From assembly GCF_020085105.1 (NCBI RefSeq), contig NC_058056.1:19640429-19704428 (forward strand): 64,000 nucleotides of DNA, in the 5' to 3' direction. Source of the DNA: Siniperca chuatsi (taxonomy: Eukaryota; Chordata; Actinopteri; Centrarchiformes; Sinipercidae). The first letter of the stretch is position 1. Each line of letters starts with the position of its first letter. The notes below the pieces were generated by a model. It was not told the DNA's origin. It was given only the letters and a program-made list of their open reading frames with translations, and did not search any database. Positions 56,601 through 64,000 of the stretch are shown here, piece by piece. A program made the translations under genes and the position numbers.

Positions 56601-59578
56601 AGTTAGTAGTTTCTAAGAACTTTGAAAGGATTTTACACACAAACTTATTGATGGATTTACGAAAAGCTGGTGTAACCCAATCCTGACCTGGTCTGTTAAT
56701 ATCCAACACAGTAACAGTTGAAGACAGGACAGTGTGTTTTCTCTGTAGGTACAACAATACCAGGATGAGTCTTGCCACAAAGTGTCCAAGAGATCATCTT
56801 CTAGTTGGTATGTAGACCTAATAACTAACGTCTTAAGTGTTTTTTTGAGTTTATACTCTCCTTTTCTTATTCCTGTGTTTATCTGAAAATCATTGGTTCT
56901 CAAGAAGTCCACTTCTTAAGAGCGACTGGTCTGCAAACAAAAAAGCCACTGATCCTTCCTCACCTGTCAAGAGCCTCTTTGAAGCTTTTCCTCTGGACGT
57001 CAAACTGGAAGATGGTCCTCTCGCAGTCGGTGGAGGCGTTGTCACTCCCACCATGCTTCTTGAGGAAAGCATCAAAGCCATTCTCTGAGGGGTACTTCTC
57101 GCTGCCCATGAACACCACTGGGACACAACAGAAAAACAGTAAGGGAGAGAGAAGAGAAGAAAGCCAGTTGTAAATATAGAAAAAAAGTTATTTAAAGGAA
57201 AAATCCACAACAGCTAGTTGATGATGTGCCTTGCATTTGTGGTTTTCTTATCTATGTGGATAGCTGGCCAAACACACAATAGAATTTGATAGTATTTTTT
57301 CCAGATATAGCTGTAAACATATCTCTAAATATTGCTGTTAACATTTGGTGACAGTTTGATGACAGTCTGGAAGAATGAGCCAGGCTTTCTTTTCAAATGG
57401 GTCATTTAGGAACAATGTTCAACAATCGCATCGGTAGAGGAGACAGATAAAACAATTTCTGCACTGACAGTAGCATCAGTAGACCGGAATGCAATTCAGA
57501 AGATATATTGCATTTCAAGAGATGAGAGCAGCTTTTTTGGACCAGAAAAAAACTTAATGCAACAAGTTCCTGCCGGTTCTTCGTTGCTTGGTGGAGGGTA
57601 TTCTGGGAAATGTCAGAAATTATTAACTGAAGTAGAAGTAGACAAAACAGGTTAAGGAAAAGAGGGTACACTAAATAATTTAAAATAGCAAAATAACTCC
57701 TGGAATGCATTAAATATGGCTGCTGAGTTTTTCCTTGTCCAAATTCAAAGAGTCTAGGGTGTTGTATGTTGTACAGACTCTGAGACAAATTTTTGATTTA
57801 TGATTTTGGGCTATATAAATAAAATTGACATGACTTGACTTGATAGGTGATAGAAAACAATGTAAGAGTATCTGTGGGAGAATTAACCCTTGACCAAGCA
57901 AAGATGATTATTTCCTTTTCAATGGACTAAATTGATTGACCCTCTCCGGTGGATGATTACTCACTGTGTTCCAGAAAGTGAGCGAGGCCGGGGAGGTCAC
58001 TGGGGTCGCTGAAGCTGCCCGCTCCAACACACAGTGCTGCTGCAGACTGACACACACAGGATATCACGTCAATCCTACATACACCGTCCTGCTGCCGTAA
58101 ATACTCACACCAAATCTGCGGCTGAAAATAGTCCCTAATAAATGCACTGTTTACTCCAGTTTAAGTAACGTTTGCTAAAAACTACAGTGGCAAACCTTTT
58201 TAGAGAACTATTTACCTTGTTTAACAATTAAACTATATATTCGTGACTGGAGGTGAGGGCTGCAAACATGGCAGGGAAATCAGAAAGTACTGAGACACAG
58301 ATTAACAAATTAATAGTTTTGTTCTATCCATGGGATTTGTTTTGTCGTAAGAATAATATAGAATGTTGCCAGCCTTATCCTTTAAGTACTATAAATAGTT
58401 TCCAGTTTGTGCTGACAACCCTTTTGCATGAAAAATGTCTGCATATCTGATTCCACACAAATGTCTTTAGTTTTAACATGACTCAAGTTTTTTTCCCTCT
58501 TCTGAGACATTTAACATGTCTAATGTGCTAAAAAAAAAAAAAGGAATGGAGCTCTGCAGTAAAAACTTCCCAGTTGTACCTGTTTCTCTGCATTTCCTTT
58601 CTTCTTTTTCGCCTCATTGTCATCATCTTCATCACTGCCCTTCTCATCATCATCATCATCATCTTCCTCAGACTCGTCCTCCATTTCATCTCCAGATTCA
58701 TCGTCCTCCTCTTCCTCCTCACTTTCATCTTCTCCGTCCGAGTCCTCGTCTTCGGATGCTGCTGGGCCGCTGTAGTCTGAGATGAGCAAAGCTCGCAGCC
58801 CATTGTTCAGCACAATGTACCTGGAGGGAGTAAAGTCAAAGGTGAAACAGCACAGAGAGCTTTGAGAAACAACCTTGTTTCATCGTGTTTTACCGCTTTC
58901 ATTGTTTTTTCTCATTTTGTTTTGTTAAATCAAATGTCTCTTTGCAGACTACATCTTATACCCTTTGAGACTCTCTTGTCTATGCTTTTTCACAGCAAAT
59001 ATATCTGTGTATGTCCCGCAGAGGCCTGAGGCACTGGTGTGTGCTTATAGCATGAAATCGTCCCATCAAACTACAATAATACTGTACTGATCCAGCTGGA
59101 AGAGAAGCTCAATATCATTTTTGGATCTGGATTAGTGGATCTGGGTCATTTTCTCAGCACGTTCACGTTCATAAATATGAGAAAATAGTATCCTCACATG
59201 TATATCAATGCATGTAAAATCATATTAATAACCATGACTGAAAATAAAGTACAAAATAGAGGAGATGAATCATGTAACAGGGCTACAGTAGTACAATACA
59301 TAACTGAAATACTCAGGAGAATGGCCACATCTAGTATGCAAGCTTGAATATGGATTTAACTTGTGTAGTAGAGGTGTCCTTTACCTGTACTGTTTGGGGT
59401 CACTGGGGGACTTGATTATCTCGCTGTCTCCAGCATTGTCCACTCTTCCTCCTCTTGCGTCCCCTGCAGCCTGGCTCTCCTCCCGGGACACCGGGTCTGC
59501 ATCTACTGCTGAGGCTCCTGCCTGGACCGAACCTGAGGAGTCACCTGGGGCGTTTCTGCATTTGTTTGTCTGCGGCAT
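38679..59578 (-). CDS. nrdc: Nardilysin convertase (M16 zinc metallopeptidase), complete
   Basis: Nardilysin cleaves at the N-side of basic residues and assists ectodomain shedding. Exons in coding order: 59385..59578, 58580..58820, 57965..58046, 56964..57117, 54315..54388, 54066..54161, 53749..53871, 51431..51488, 50676..50749, 50375..50444, 50015..50092, 48707..48827, 46644..46702, 46274..46328, 46066..46170, 45560..45683, 45135..45221, 44537..44656, 44371..44422, 43704..43854, 42541..42668, 42194..42356, 41951..41982, 41529..41667, 41351..41398, 41207..41259, 40526..40609, 40197..40287, 39800..39916, 39012..39101 and 38679..38903. Phases agree throughout, giving 1,095 aa. Exon 2 holds the Asp/Glu-rich domain. 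Exon 3 has the zinc box HFLEH, and REVEAVDSEYQ carries the distal Glu region. C-terminus is LLPYHKI-type (LPLFPYHKILE). MPQTNKC at 59578 is the first in-frame ATG in exon 1; upstream extension is possible. One intron uses a GC donor. Confidence 0.95.
39135..39215. repeat. Dispersed repeat fragment in an nrdc intron
   Basis: GTGGAGCATCTAGCAGCTGA ... TTATTTCCCTCTGAAGTTGG TGGAGACC parallels 52860..52925 in another nrdc intron. Confidence 0.5.
42925..43275. mobile_element. Fold-back element copy in an nrdc intron, both arms present
   Basis: Left arm: CACATTTTAGCAAATACGCT, TTAAATGAGAAGATGGATAC, CCGGTTAGCTTACCTTACAC. Right arm: GGCTAGCTGTTTTCCCTGTT, CCAGTCTTAATGCTAAGCTA, CATGAGAGTGGTATCAATCT. Arms are inverted relative to each other. 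Confidence 0.7.
43486..43546. repeat. Dispersed 'CAGAATCAGCTTTATTGCCA' repeat
   Basis: CAGAATCAGCTTTATTGCCA then AGTAGGTTTACGCATACAAG is a highly repeated fish sequence, probably the tail of a retroelement. Confidence 0.5.
43860..44300. repeat. Polypurine/polypyrimidine tract in an nrdc intron
   Basis: About 430 bp of plus strand composed almost only of A and G (GGAAGG, AGAGA and GAAAG motifs), so the transcribed nrdc RNA is pyrimidine-rich here. It causes long spurious open frames on the minus strand. Smaller tracts lie at 41695..41800 and 42356..42420. Confidence 0.8.
45694..45712. repeat. (AC)n microsatellite in an nrdc intron
   Basis: About nine AC units just upstream (in gene direction) of the exon ending at 45683. 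Confidence 0.85.
48117..48467. mobile_element. 351-bp hAT-like MITE with perfect 8-bp target duplication
   Basis: Left end TAGGGGTGTCACGATAT; right end, on the minus strand, TAGGTCTGTCACGCTAT: 17 positions with 3 mismatches. The octamer GTGTCAAC flanks both sides exactly (48109..48116 and 48468..48475). No coding frame, so non-autonomous. It sits in an nrdc intron between the exons at 46644 and 48707. Confidence 0.88.
50517..50622. mobile_element. Short hAT-like element in an nrdc intron
   Basis: Starts TTCCTCAACCTTTTTGGTTT (GTGATCC follows) and ends TTAAGAGGTTGGGAACC, its rough inverse. Same group as about 5318..5560. Confidence 0.55.
51893..52080. mobile_element. Non-autonomous element with 'GTGCAACTAACG..CGTTGTAG' ends
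   Basis: Starts GGGGTGCAACTAACGGTTAT and ends GACTAATCGTTGTAGTGGG, roughly inverted copies. The inside repeats AATTAATAGATTAGTTGTTT and GACAACTAATCGATTAATTG. Related copies at 24481, 28550 and 53585. Confidence 0.6.
52680..53010. repeat. Dispersed fish repeat in an nrdc intron
   Basis: AGCATCTTTCAGCTCATTAT, GGTTTTACGGCCCAGATCTT and GTGGAGCATTTAGCAAC, with a related fragment at 39135..39215. No coding capacity. Confidence 0.5.
54640..55310 (+). mobile_element. Internally deleted L2/CR1-type LINE
   Basis: The 3' end has AAGCACTTTGAGCTGCATTT, then GTGCTATACAAATAAAGTTT and a (TTA)n tail, as in L2-like LINEs of fish. Just upstream the translation APKLWN..LPIIKEAS and FKCKLKTYLFTSAFN parallels the end of ORF2. 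At the 5' end the frame from 54624 reads KCFVVGSSMVRHI and FCYPGAQVLHIN, like the esterase-type ORF1 motif 'VGDSMVRH'. Most of ORF1 and ORF2 is missing between them. Confidence 0.65.
58130..58420. repeat. Dispersed repeat shared with the odf3l2 intron
   Basis: GTAACGTTTGCTAAAAACTA followed by CAGTG occurs here (58166) and at 8613 in the last odf3l2 intron. The following 'GGGCTGCAAACATGGCAGGG' part also looks repeat-derived. Confidence 0.45.
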
Positions 59579-60480
59579 CCTCGGCAGAGATGATGCGGCT
59601 TTGGCACTGCGGGCTGACAGCAAGGTGCGACCATAAACAACAGGACAGTTCGCTGTCACCGGTAATTTACTCCTCAGCAAGGCAACACACCGTGGCAGCC
59701 TGAACAGAGCTATGATGAAGACCCTCCCTGACAAACGAGTATGGCAAAATGAAAGCTCAGAAACCAATGGGACCGAAACAACAGCGATTGACCAAGACCC
59801 TCTCTATGGAAGAGGCCTATAGGTTTGAACCTGAACTGTCACACACACAAACACACGTGCGCGCACACACGCCAGCCAGCGCCCACAATACAGCTATTCA
59901 CACTGGCTGTCTGGTGGTTTCGCCCTATTCAGCTAGATGTCAGCTAAAATACGACCCAGTCAGACCACCCCAACCAAAACCTGAACCTCTCATTTGCACA
60001 GCAAGACACACCACAAAGAACCACAATAAAAACAGCCAAGAAGAAATGACTACAGCATCCTTTACATGCAGGGAAAGATAAATATAAATATAAATGGGCG
60101 CTACAAGCTACAAGAAGAATTTAATGTCAACAAACAACAACAAATATTCTTTAAAATGAGCTTTACGGGTTCAGTTAGTGGTCTGTTTCAAGGCAAAACC
60201 AAACCGAAACTTTAACAAGTACTACATGAAGCCGGTGCGATAAGACTGTATTCGTACCTTCCGTCCTGCTGACAGCGCAAGGGCCTGAACATATGTGAAT
60301 GCGAGTGTCTCCCCCAACAAGGAGCGCTGTGATTCGCTGAGGAGACTCGGCGCTTCATCATGCCTTCCTCTGATTGGTTCTGGTGTGAAAGAGGCGTGGT
60401 TAAAGCGCTAACACGTGCGCCGTGCAGTCAGGAGTGGTTACACTGTATTAACTGCAGGCACAGGACAGAGCCAGCGACAA
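59579..60480 (-). promoter_or_regulatory. nrdc 5' region and promoter
   Basis: The nrdc frame stays open upstream of ATG 59578 as far as about 59803 but has no further ATG. A second exon-like piece ends with a GTACGA donor at 60257..60256. It contains ATGs at 60292 (MFRPLRCQQDG) and 60361 and would join in phase to an acceptor at 59699 (CTGTTCAG/GCTGCC). The surrounding DNA is CpG-richer than the flanks, and a CCAAT box on the minus strand lies at 60373..60377. Transcription start and choice of start codon are unresolved. Confidence 0.45.
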
Positions 60481-60978
60481 GTAGCCAACTGGATGTTACC
60501 AAGCAGCTGCTATCCATCTGTTTATGATTATGACGGCTAGATTGAGAATGTTCAACCGACCACTTGTCATAATCGGTAAATGTCATAATTAGCCGTTTTA
60601 TTTCATCTCCTCAGCCAATATAACCGGTCAGAACTGAACTGGACGTGAATTGTTTTGTCAGCTAGCCACATGACAGCCACTGTACTCCATGGAAACTGTA
60701 CCCCCCACATCTCTTAATGCACCTGTACACGGTTACAAACAGGGATGATTAGTTTAGGGGCCGCTAGGTGGCAGGCATAGGCCACGAGGGATGTTAGGCA
60801 AATTTAACACCTGATTTTTGAGGATGGTCAGAGATTTAAATGCTTCCTAGGCTCTTATTAAAGAGCTACCAATCTGTATTTTTTTCGTAGAATTTCAAGG
60901 GCTCTTAATTATGTGTAAATGTATTAATCTTCATAACATATTTACAACAGGTCCACTGAGGCATCCAAGTAAAGATGT

Positions 60979-60997
60979 AAAAAAAAAAAAAAAAAAA
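60979..60997. repeat. Poly-A run
   Basis: Nineteen A residues, followed by a second A-rich run near 61021. Confidence 0.9.
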
Positions 60998-61289
60998 CAT
61001 TTTAGTTTATTTAAACAGATAAAAAAAAATTGTCAGATCTGCACAAAAAAGTAAATAGACCTCAGGTGAGTAAAAAAAGAGAGATTTGAAGTAAGGGTTT
61101 GCTGAATTAGACTGATCAATATCAGTAACACACCTCAAACCTCAAATCACTGTCAGATGGTTAAAAACGAAATCTTATCATGAATAAGCCACATTGACAT
61201 TTGTCCAATGTCCTTCCTCAGCCTCCCCTCTGCAGCGTGTTGGCATTTCACCCCTCCGCTGTGCCAATATGTCCTCCCCCCTCACTCAC

Positions 61290-61543
61290 CAACTCTCTCT
61301 CTGTCTGAAGCCAATCTGATTTGCCCCTGGGCTTCTGTCGGCAGAAAGAGGTGATAAACACTGCAACCATGACAACCGGCGAGCCAGACACACGCCTGAG
61401 TTCCTGTATCCTACTGGCTTTACTTGGCATCCTCTCCTCCTTTAAGTCATCAAGCCCAGCCTTCACCTGAGCTGATATTAAGACACTCGGGACAGACGAA
61501 GGCAGCGTGGTTTCCACTACAGTTTGAGCTTTCTCATCCTCAT
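61290..61543 (-). CDS. Exon-like open frame, unidentified protein
   Basis: I do not recognise this. On the minus strand a frame of 84 codons runs from an acceptor (TCTTAAAAG/AT) to a consensus donor (GAGTTG/GTGAGT). It encodes DEDEKAQTVVETTLPSSVPS, then QVKAGLDDLKEERMPSKASR and IQELRRVSGSPVVMVAVFIT. The composition is protein-like rather than low-complexity. The ORF contains no ATG at its head, and no partner exon was identified. It could equally be chance or part of an upstream gene on the same strand as nrdc. Confidence 0.22.
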
Positions 61544-62387
61544 CTTTTAAGATAAGCTGATGGTACGTCTATCAACGTGAGATGTAAAAGTGTAAACAGT
61601 AAAACCTCCACATTGCTTAAAATAGAGCTCTATTAGTCACTGAATAAATATTTCCTCAGTTTGATTCAAATGAACAGAAATGTTAGCATATTGATTCCTC
61701 TGACTTGCTCTAAAGCAGCCAGACAGAAAGTGAAAGTACTAAGCTGATTCTCACAAACATATGCTATTGATCACTAATGGAGCCCTTGTGAAAAAGCTAG
61801 AAATGATGTTCTTGCACCAGGCATACAGTATCAGCACTGGTGTGAGTACGGCGCCATTGCTCTGCTGAAATTGCAAAGCTGTGGTAATAGCGAGGATGAG
61901 CAGCCTATTAGAACTGTGTGAAAGTGCCTTTACATGCCTCGCCACATGAAAACTTTCAGTGCAAAATGGCAGGCTTGCATTAGTGATTGATTGGACAAGC
62001 CTCTGCAAACCATGAACCTCCCCTTTAATGCCAACACATATGGCCCTTTCATGGTAAGGTATATTGTATTAATGCGGCTGCAACGTGAGACGCCATAATT
62101 CCACATTTCTACATTCTCTGTGACTGAGTCCAAACTGAAGTTCAGATCGGGCACCTCAGGCCTACCAAGAAAAATGTGTCGGTGTGAAAATGCAATGTAG
62201 AATGCAGCCAGCTGAATCATTGTAGGTATTATGAATTTGTCCCCCTCTGTCAGCTTCCTGTAGAGACATTGCAGCAGCAACAAGAGTCTTTACCTTAAGA
62301 TTCCAAGGGGGCAAGGTTCCCAGAGCAACTGATTTGAATCCTAATTAAAACAGGAGATTCGATTAATTAGCTCAACAAAGTGTATGA

Positions 62388-62410
62388 GTGTGTGTGTGTG
62401 TGTGTGTGTG
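62388..62410. repeat. (GT)n microsatellite
   Basis: About 11 GT units. Confidence 0.9.
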
Positions 62411-62613
62411 TTGCATGACTCTCTGAATGTGGCATGTGTGTGGGAGTCGGCATGTTCTCGTGAGTCATGGTGTATCTTGTGTGTAGTTTTGCTTAATGAG
62501 GAGGGGGTGTTGTATGTGTGTTTATGTATGTGTTCAGCCTGTGGGTAATCCTGTGAATCACTACTGTGTCTCCAGCATGTGTGCTCATGTGCGTGTGTGT
62601 GTGTTTCATGTAG

Positions 62614-63966
62614 GGCCTATCCCAGGAGGCTTGTCCTTGCCTGCAGTACTACTGTGTGAATCAGAGGTGAGTCCTCTGGAGTTGCCCTCTGCTTTAATCT
62701 GGAGCTAATGACAGAACCACCTGCCCTCCTGGCCATCCTCCCCCCTCCTCCTCCTCCCCCATATCTGTCCACTCTATCATTTTTGCCCCTCTCCCGCCCC
62801 CACACACATATCAGCCCCCCCCCCCAACGCTTCAAATTCCCACTGCTCATTGCCTCCCTTTCACTCTCTTCCACAACCAGCCTGTTATATTCCTTTTCCT
62901 CCCTCTCTTCCCTGCTTCCACTTGCTCTCTACTCTTTCCCACAGTGTGCAGGGTGCCCTTGCCTGCCTCTCTGATTGCCTCATCCCACTCTGTAACTAGA
63001 GACTGGGGGCAGTGCGGGCCCCAAAGAAACCAAGACACATGTTAAGGGACAATGCATCAGTATGTGAACAACATGTAGCTTTAAGGAGATTTTCTGACCC
63101 GTGGATTGGCAGGGGAGAGGAGTAAACCACGTTCTTACTCTTGTCAGTGTGTCTGCTTGTCCTCGAGTCTTGTGTCATAGTCAGTGTGTGTGCACTCGCG
63201 CATGCAGGCCACTCCCCCTGGATATCTTGAGAACAAAAGCATAATTGGAGAGAGCTACAAAAATGGGATGACCACTTCCTGCAATGTGTCCACAGTGAAA
63301 GAGAAGATGGAATGAGCAGGGAGAGGAAAACAAAAGGGAAGAAATCAAAGAAGGAATGGCATGTAAACCAGTCTGAATTGACAAGAGCCCACAGGAGAAT
63401 CAACATAAGAAAGTAAAGAAGGAAGAAAGGGGGAGAGAAGGGAAGGAAGAAAGGGGAGTGAAATAGAGAGAATCTTAGTATGATCTGACAGAAATTATTC
63501 AGATGGGAGAAAGGAAAAGGCTTTGGAGAAGGAGACAACGGAGGAGGAAGAAAGGAGAAGTGGCTGAAGTGAAACAGTATGAATCCCCATCCATTTCAGC
63601 ACTGGACAGCTCCACAGACAGCACTAGGCCAGTATAAATAGATCCCCTACTTTAGAGGCCCCATCAACGCTCCAAAAAAGTGCTTTATGTGCTCAGAGCG
63701 GCTCCTACCCCTAGAGAACAGACACGTAGGTATCTGATGGTGCCTGATAACCATCTTCTCTCAGTTCCTCTCCGTTTGTTTTCTTAATTTAGGGAGCCTC
63801 CACGGTTCAACGACAACACCACTGTGAGGAAAGTGGGTGTTTTTCTCCCAGATTCTCCGTCACAGGCATTGTTACACTCTGAGGTAGACAATATTGCCTC
63901 AGGTCTGGGATCACGTTACCCCTGCCACAGATCTGGCATCACCAATCACAGAGCTGGAAATAATAT
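62614..63966 (+). CDS. Two putative exons of an unidentified plus-strand gene (partial)
   Basis: I do not recognise this protein. Exon A 62614..62666 (acceptor CATGTAG, donor AG/GTGAGT) reads GLSQEACPCLQYYCVNQ in phase 0 and ends in phase 2. Exon B 63793..63966 (pyrimidine-rich acceptor ending TTTAG, donor AT/GTGAGT) needs exactly phase 2 and is open in that frame only: EPPRFNDNTTVRKVG, then DSPSQALLHSEVDNIASG and RYPCHRSGITNHRAGNN. The other two frames of exon B hit stops. The phase match and strong splice sites favour real exons. No start codon or family match is visible, and the gene would continue to the right of the window. Confidence 0.28.
62667..63792. other. DNA between the two putative right-edge exons
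   Basis: Plus strand is pyrimidine-rich at 62715..62960 and purine-rich at 63290..63570, which produces long spurious frames. A TATA-box-like TATAAATA is at 63633..63640. No recognised gene. Confidence 0.4.
63633..63640 (+). promoter_or_regulatory. TATA-box-like motif
   Basis: TATAAATA in a non-repetitive, moderately GC context, about 150 bp before the strong acceptor at 63792. If used, it would make an alternative first exon for the unidentified plus-strand unit. Motif match only. Confidence 0.25.
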
Positions 63967-64000
63967 GTGAGTGCCAAAACCTTATTTATATACATCAGCT

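Larger units (their letters stand above)
60481..62613. other. Upstream flank of nrdc; one exon-like frame and possible conserved noncoding DNA
   Basis: No recognised gene. A minus-strand frame at 61290..61543 looks like an exon (listed separately). About 61930..62380 is non-repetitive, moderately balanced in composition and rich in TAATTA-type homeodomain motifs (CCTAATTAAAAC, CGATTAATTAGC). A (GT)n microsatellite lies at 62388..62410. Confidence 0.35.

Noticed and set aside
58516-58785. Plus-strand His/Pro-rich frames over the nrdc acidic exon
   Set aside because: Antisense of the GAT/GAG-rich acidic exon; the minus-strand Asp/Glu reading has correct splice borders and homology.
38679-59578. 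Search by eye for a miR-761 hairpin in nrdc introns
   Set aside because: Human NRDC hosts miR-761, but I saw no sequence resembling its GCAGCAGGGTGAAACT core on the nrdc strand. An eye search is not exhaustive.
61930-62283. 118-codon minus-strand frame (CLYRKLTEGDKFIIPTMIQL)
   Set aside because: Starts at a non-ATG codon, has no splice-like borders and reads unlike a known domain. I treat the DNA as possible conserved noncoding sequence instead.
62996-63538. 180-codon minus-strand frame
   Set aside because: Composition follows a purine-rich tract (FSLFHSPFFLPFSPPFFLL). There is no family similarity and no splice support.

Overview
This window looks like nuclear DNA of a ray-finned, probably spiny-rayed (percomorph) fish. 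The genes have many short exons with GT-AG introns and vertebrate-type proteins. The intergenic DNA is AT-rich and carries CA/GT microsatellites plus repeat types common in such fish (fold-back elements, hAT-like elements, Tc1 relics, an L2-like LINE tail). There is no prokaryotic or viral gene layout and no CRISPR array. Exon models below were built by hand: each joins in frame and gives a protein I recognise from memory of the family; no database search was run.

Layout. (1) 38-3093, plus strand: the 3' part of crlf1, a secreted cytokine-receptor-like protein, ending with the WSEWS motif and a 177-residue tail. (2) 7273-9224, plus: odf3l2 (CIMAP1D type), a complete five-exon gene for a PGPG-repeat sperm-tail/ciliary protein. 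(3) 9645-12340, minus: ebi3, the soluble beta subunit of IL-27/IL-35, six exons, convergent with odf3l2. (4) 13092-16690, minus: a short coiled-coil gene matching the C-terminal part of RABGAP1L (rabgap1l2 type), eight exons, no TBC domain. (5) 20912-22407, minus: a FAM163A-like single-pass membrane protein, two coding exons, with likely untranslated exons and a GC-rich promoter as far as 31 kb. (6) 22.4-38.7 kb: gene-poor DNA, mostly repeats. (7) 38679-59578, minus: nrdc (nardilysin), a complete 31-exon M16 metallopeptidase gene with an acidic domain and the HFLEH zinc motif. (8) 60-64 kb: the nrdc promoter region, then DNA with a few exon-like pieces that I could not assign.

The genes do not form an operon or single pathway. 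Two encode soluble class I cytokine-receptor-like proteins (crlf1 and ebi3). In human, CRLF1, EBI3 and ODF3L2 lie on 19p13, while RABGAP1L/FAM163A (1q25), RABGAP1/FAM163B (9q33-34) and NRDC (1p32) lie on regions usually placed in the same ancient paralogon. The fish block may therefore keep extra duplicate copies of RABGAP1-type and FAM163-type genes. I found no clearly new biological system. The best leads are the retained-duplicate idea, a GC-AG intron in nrdc, a well-preserved hAT MITE with perfect 8-bp target duplications, an internally deleted LINE, and unassigned exons at the right edge.
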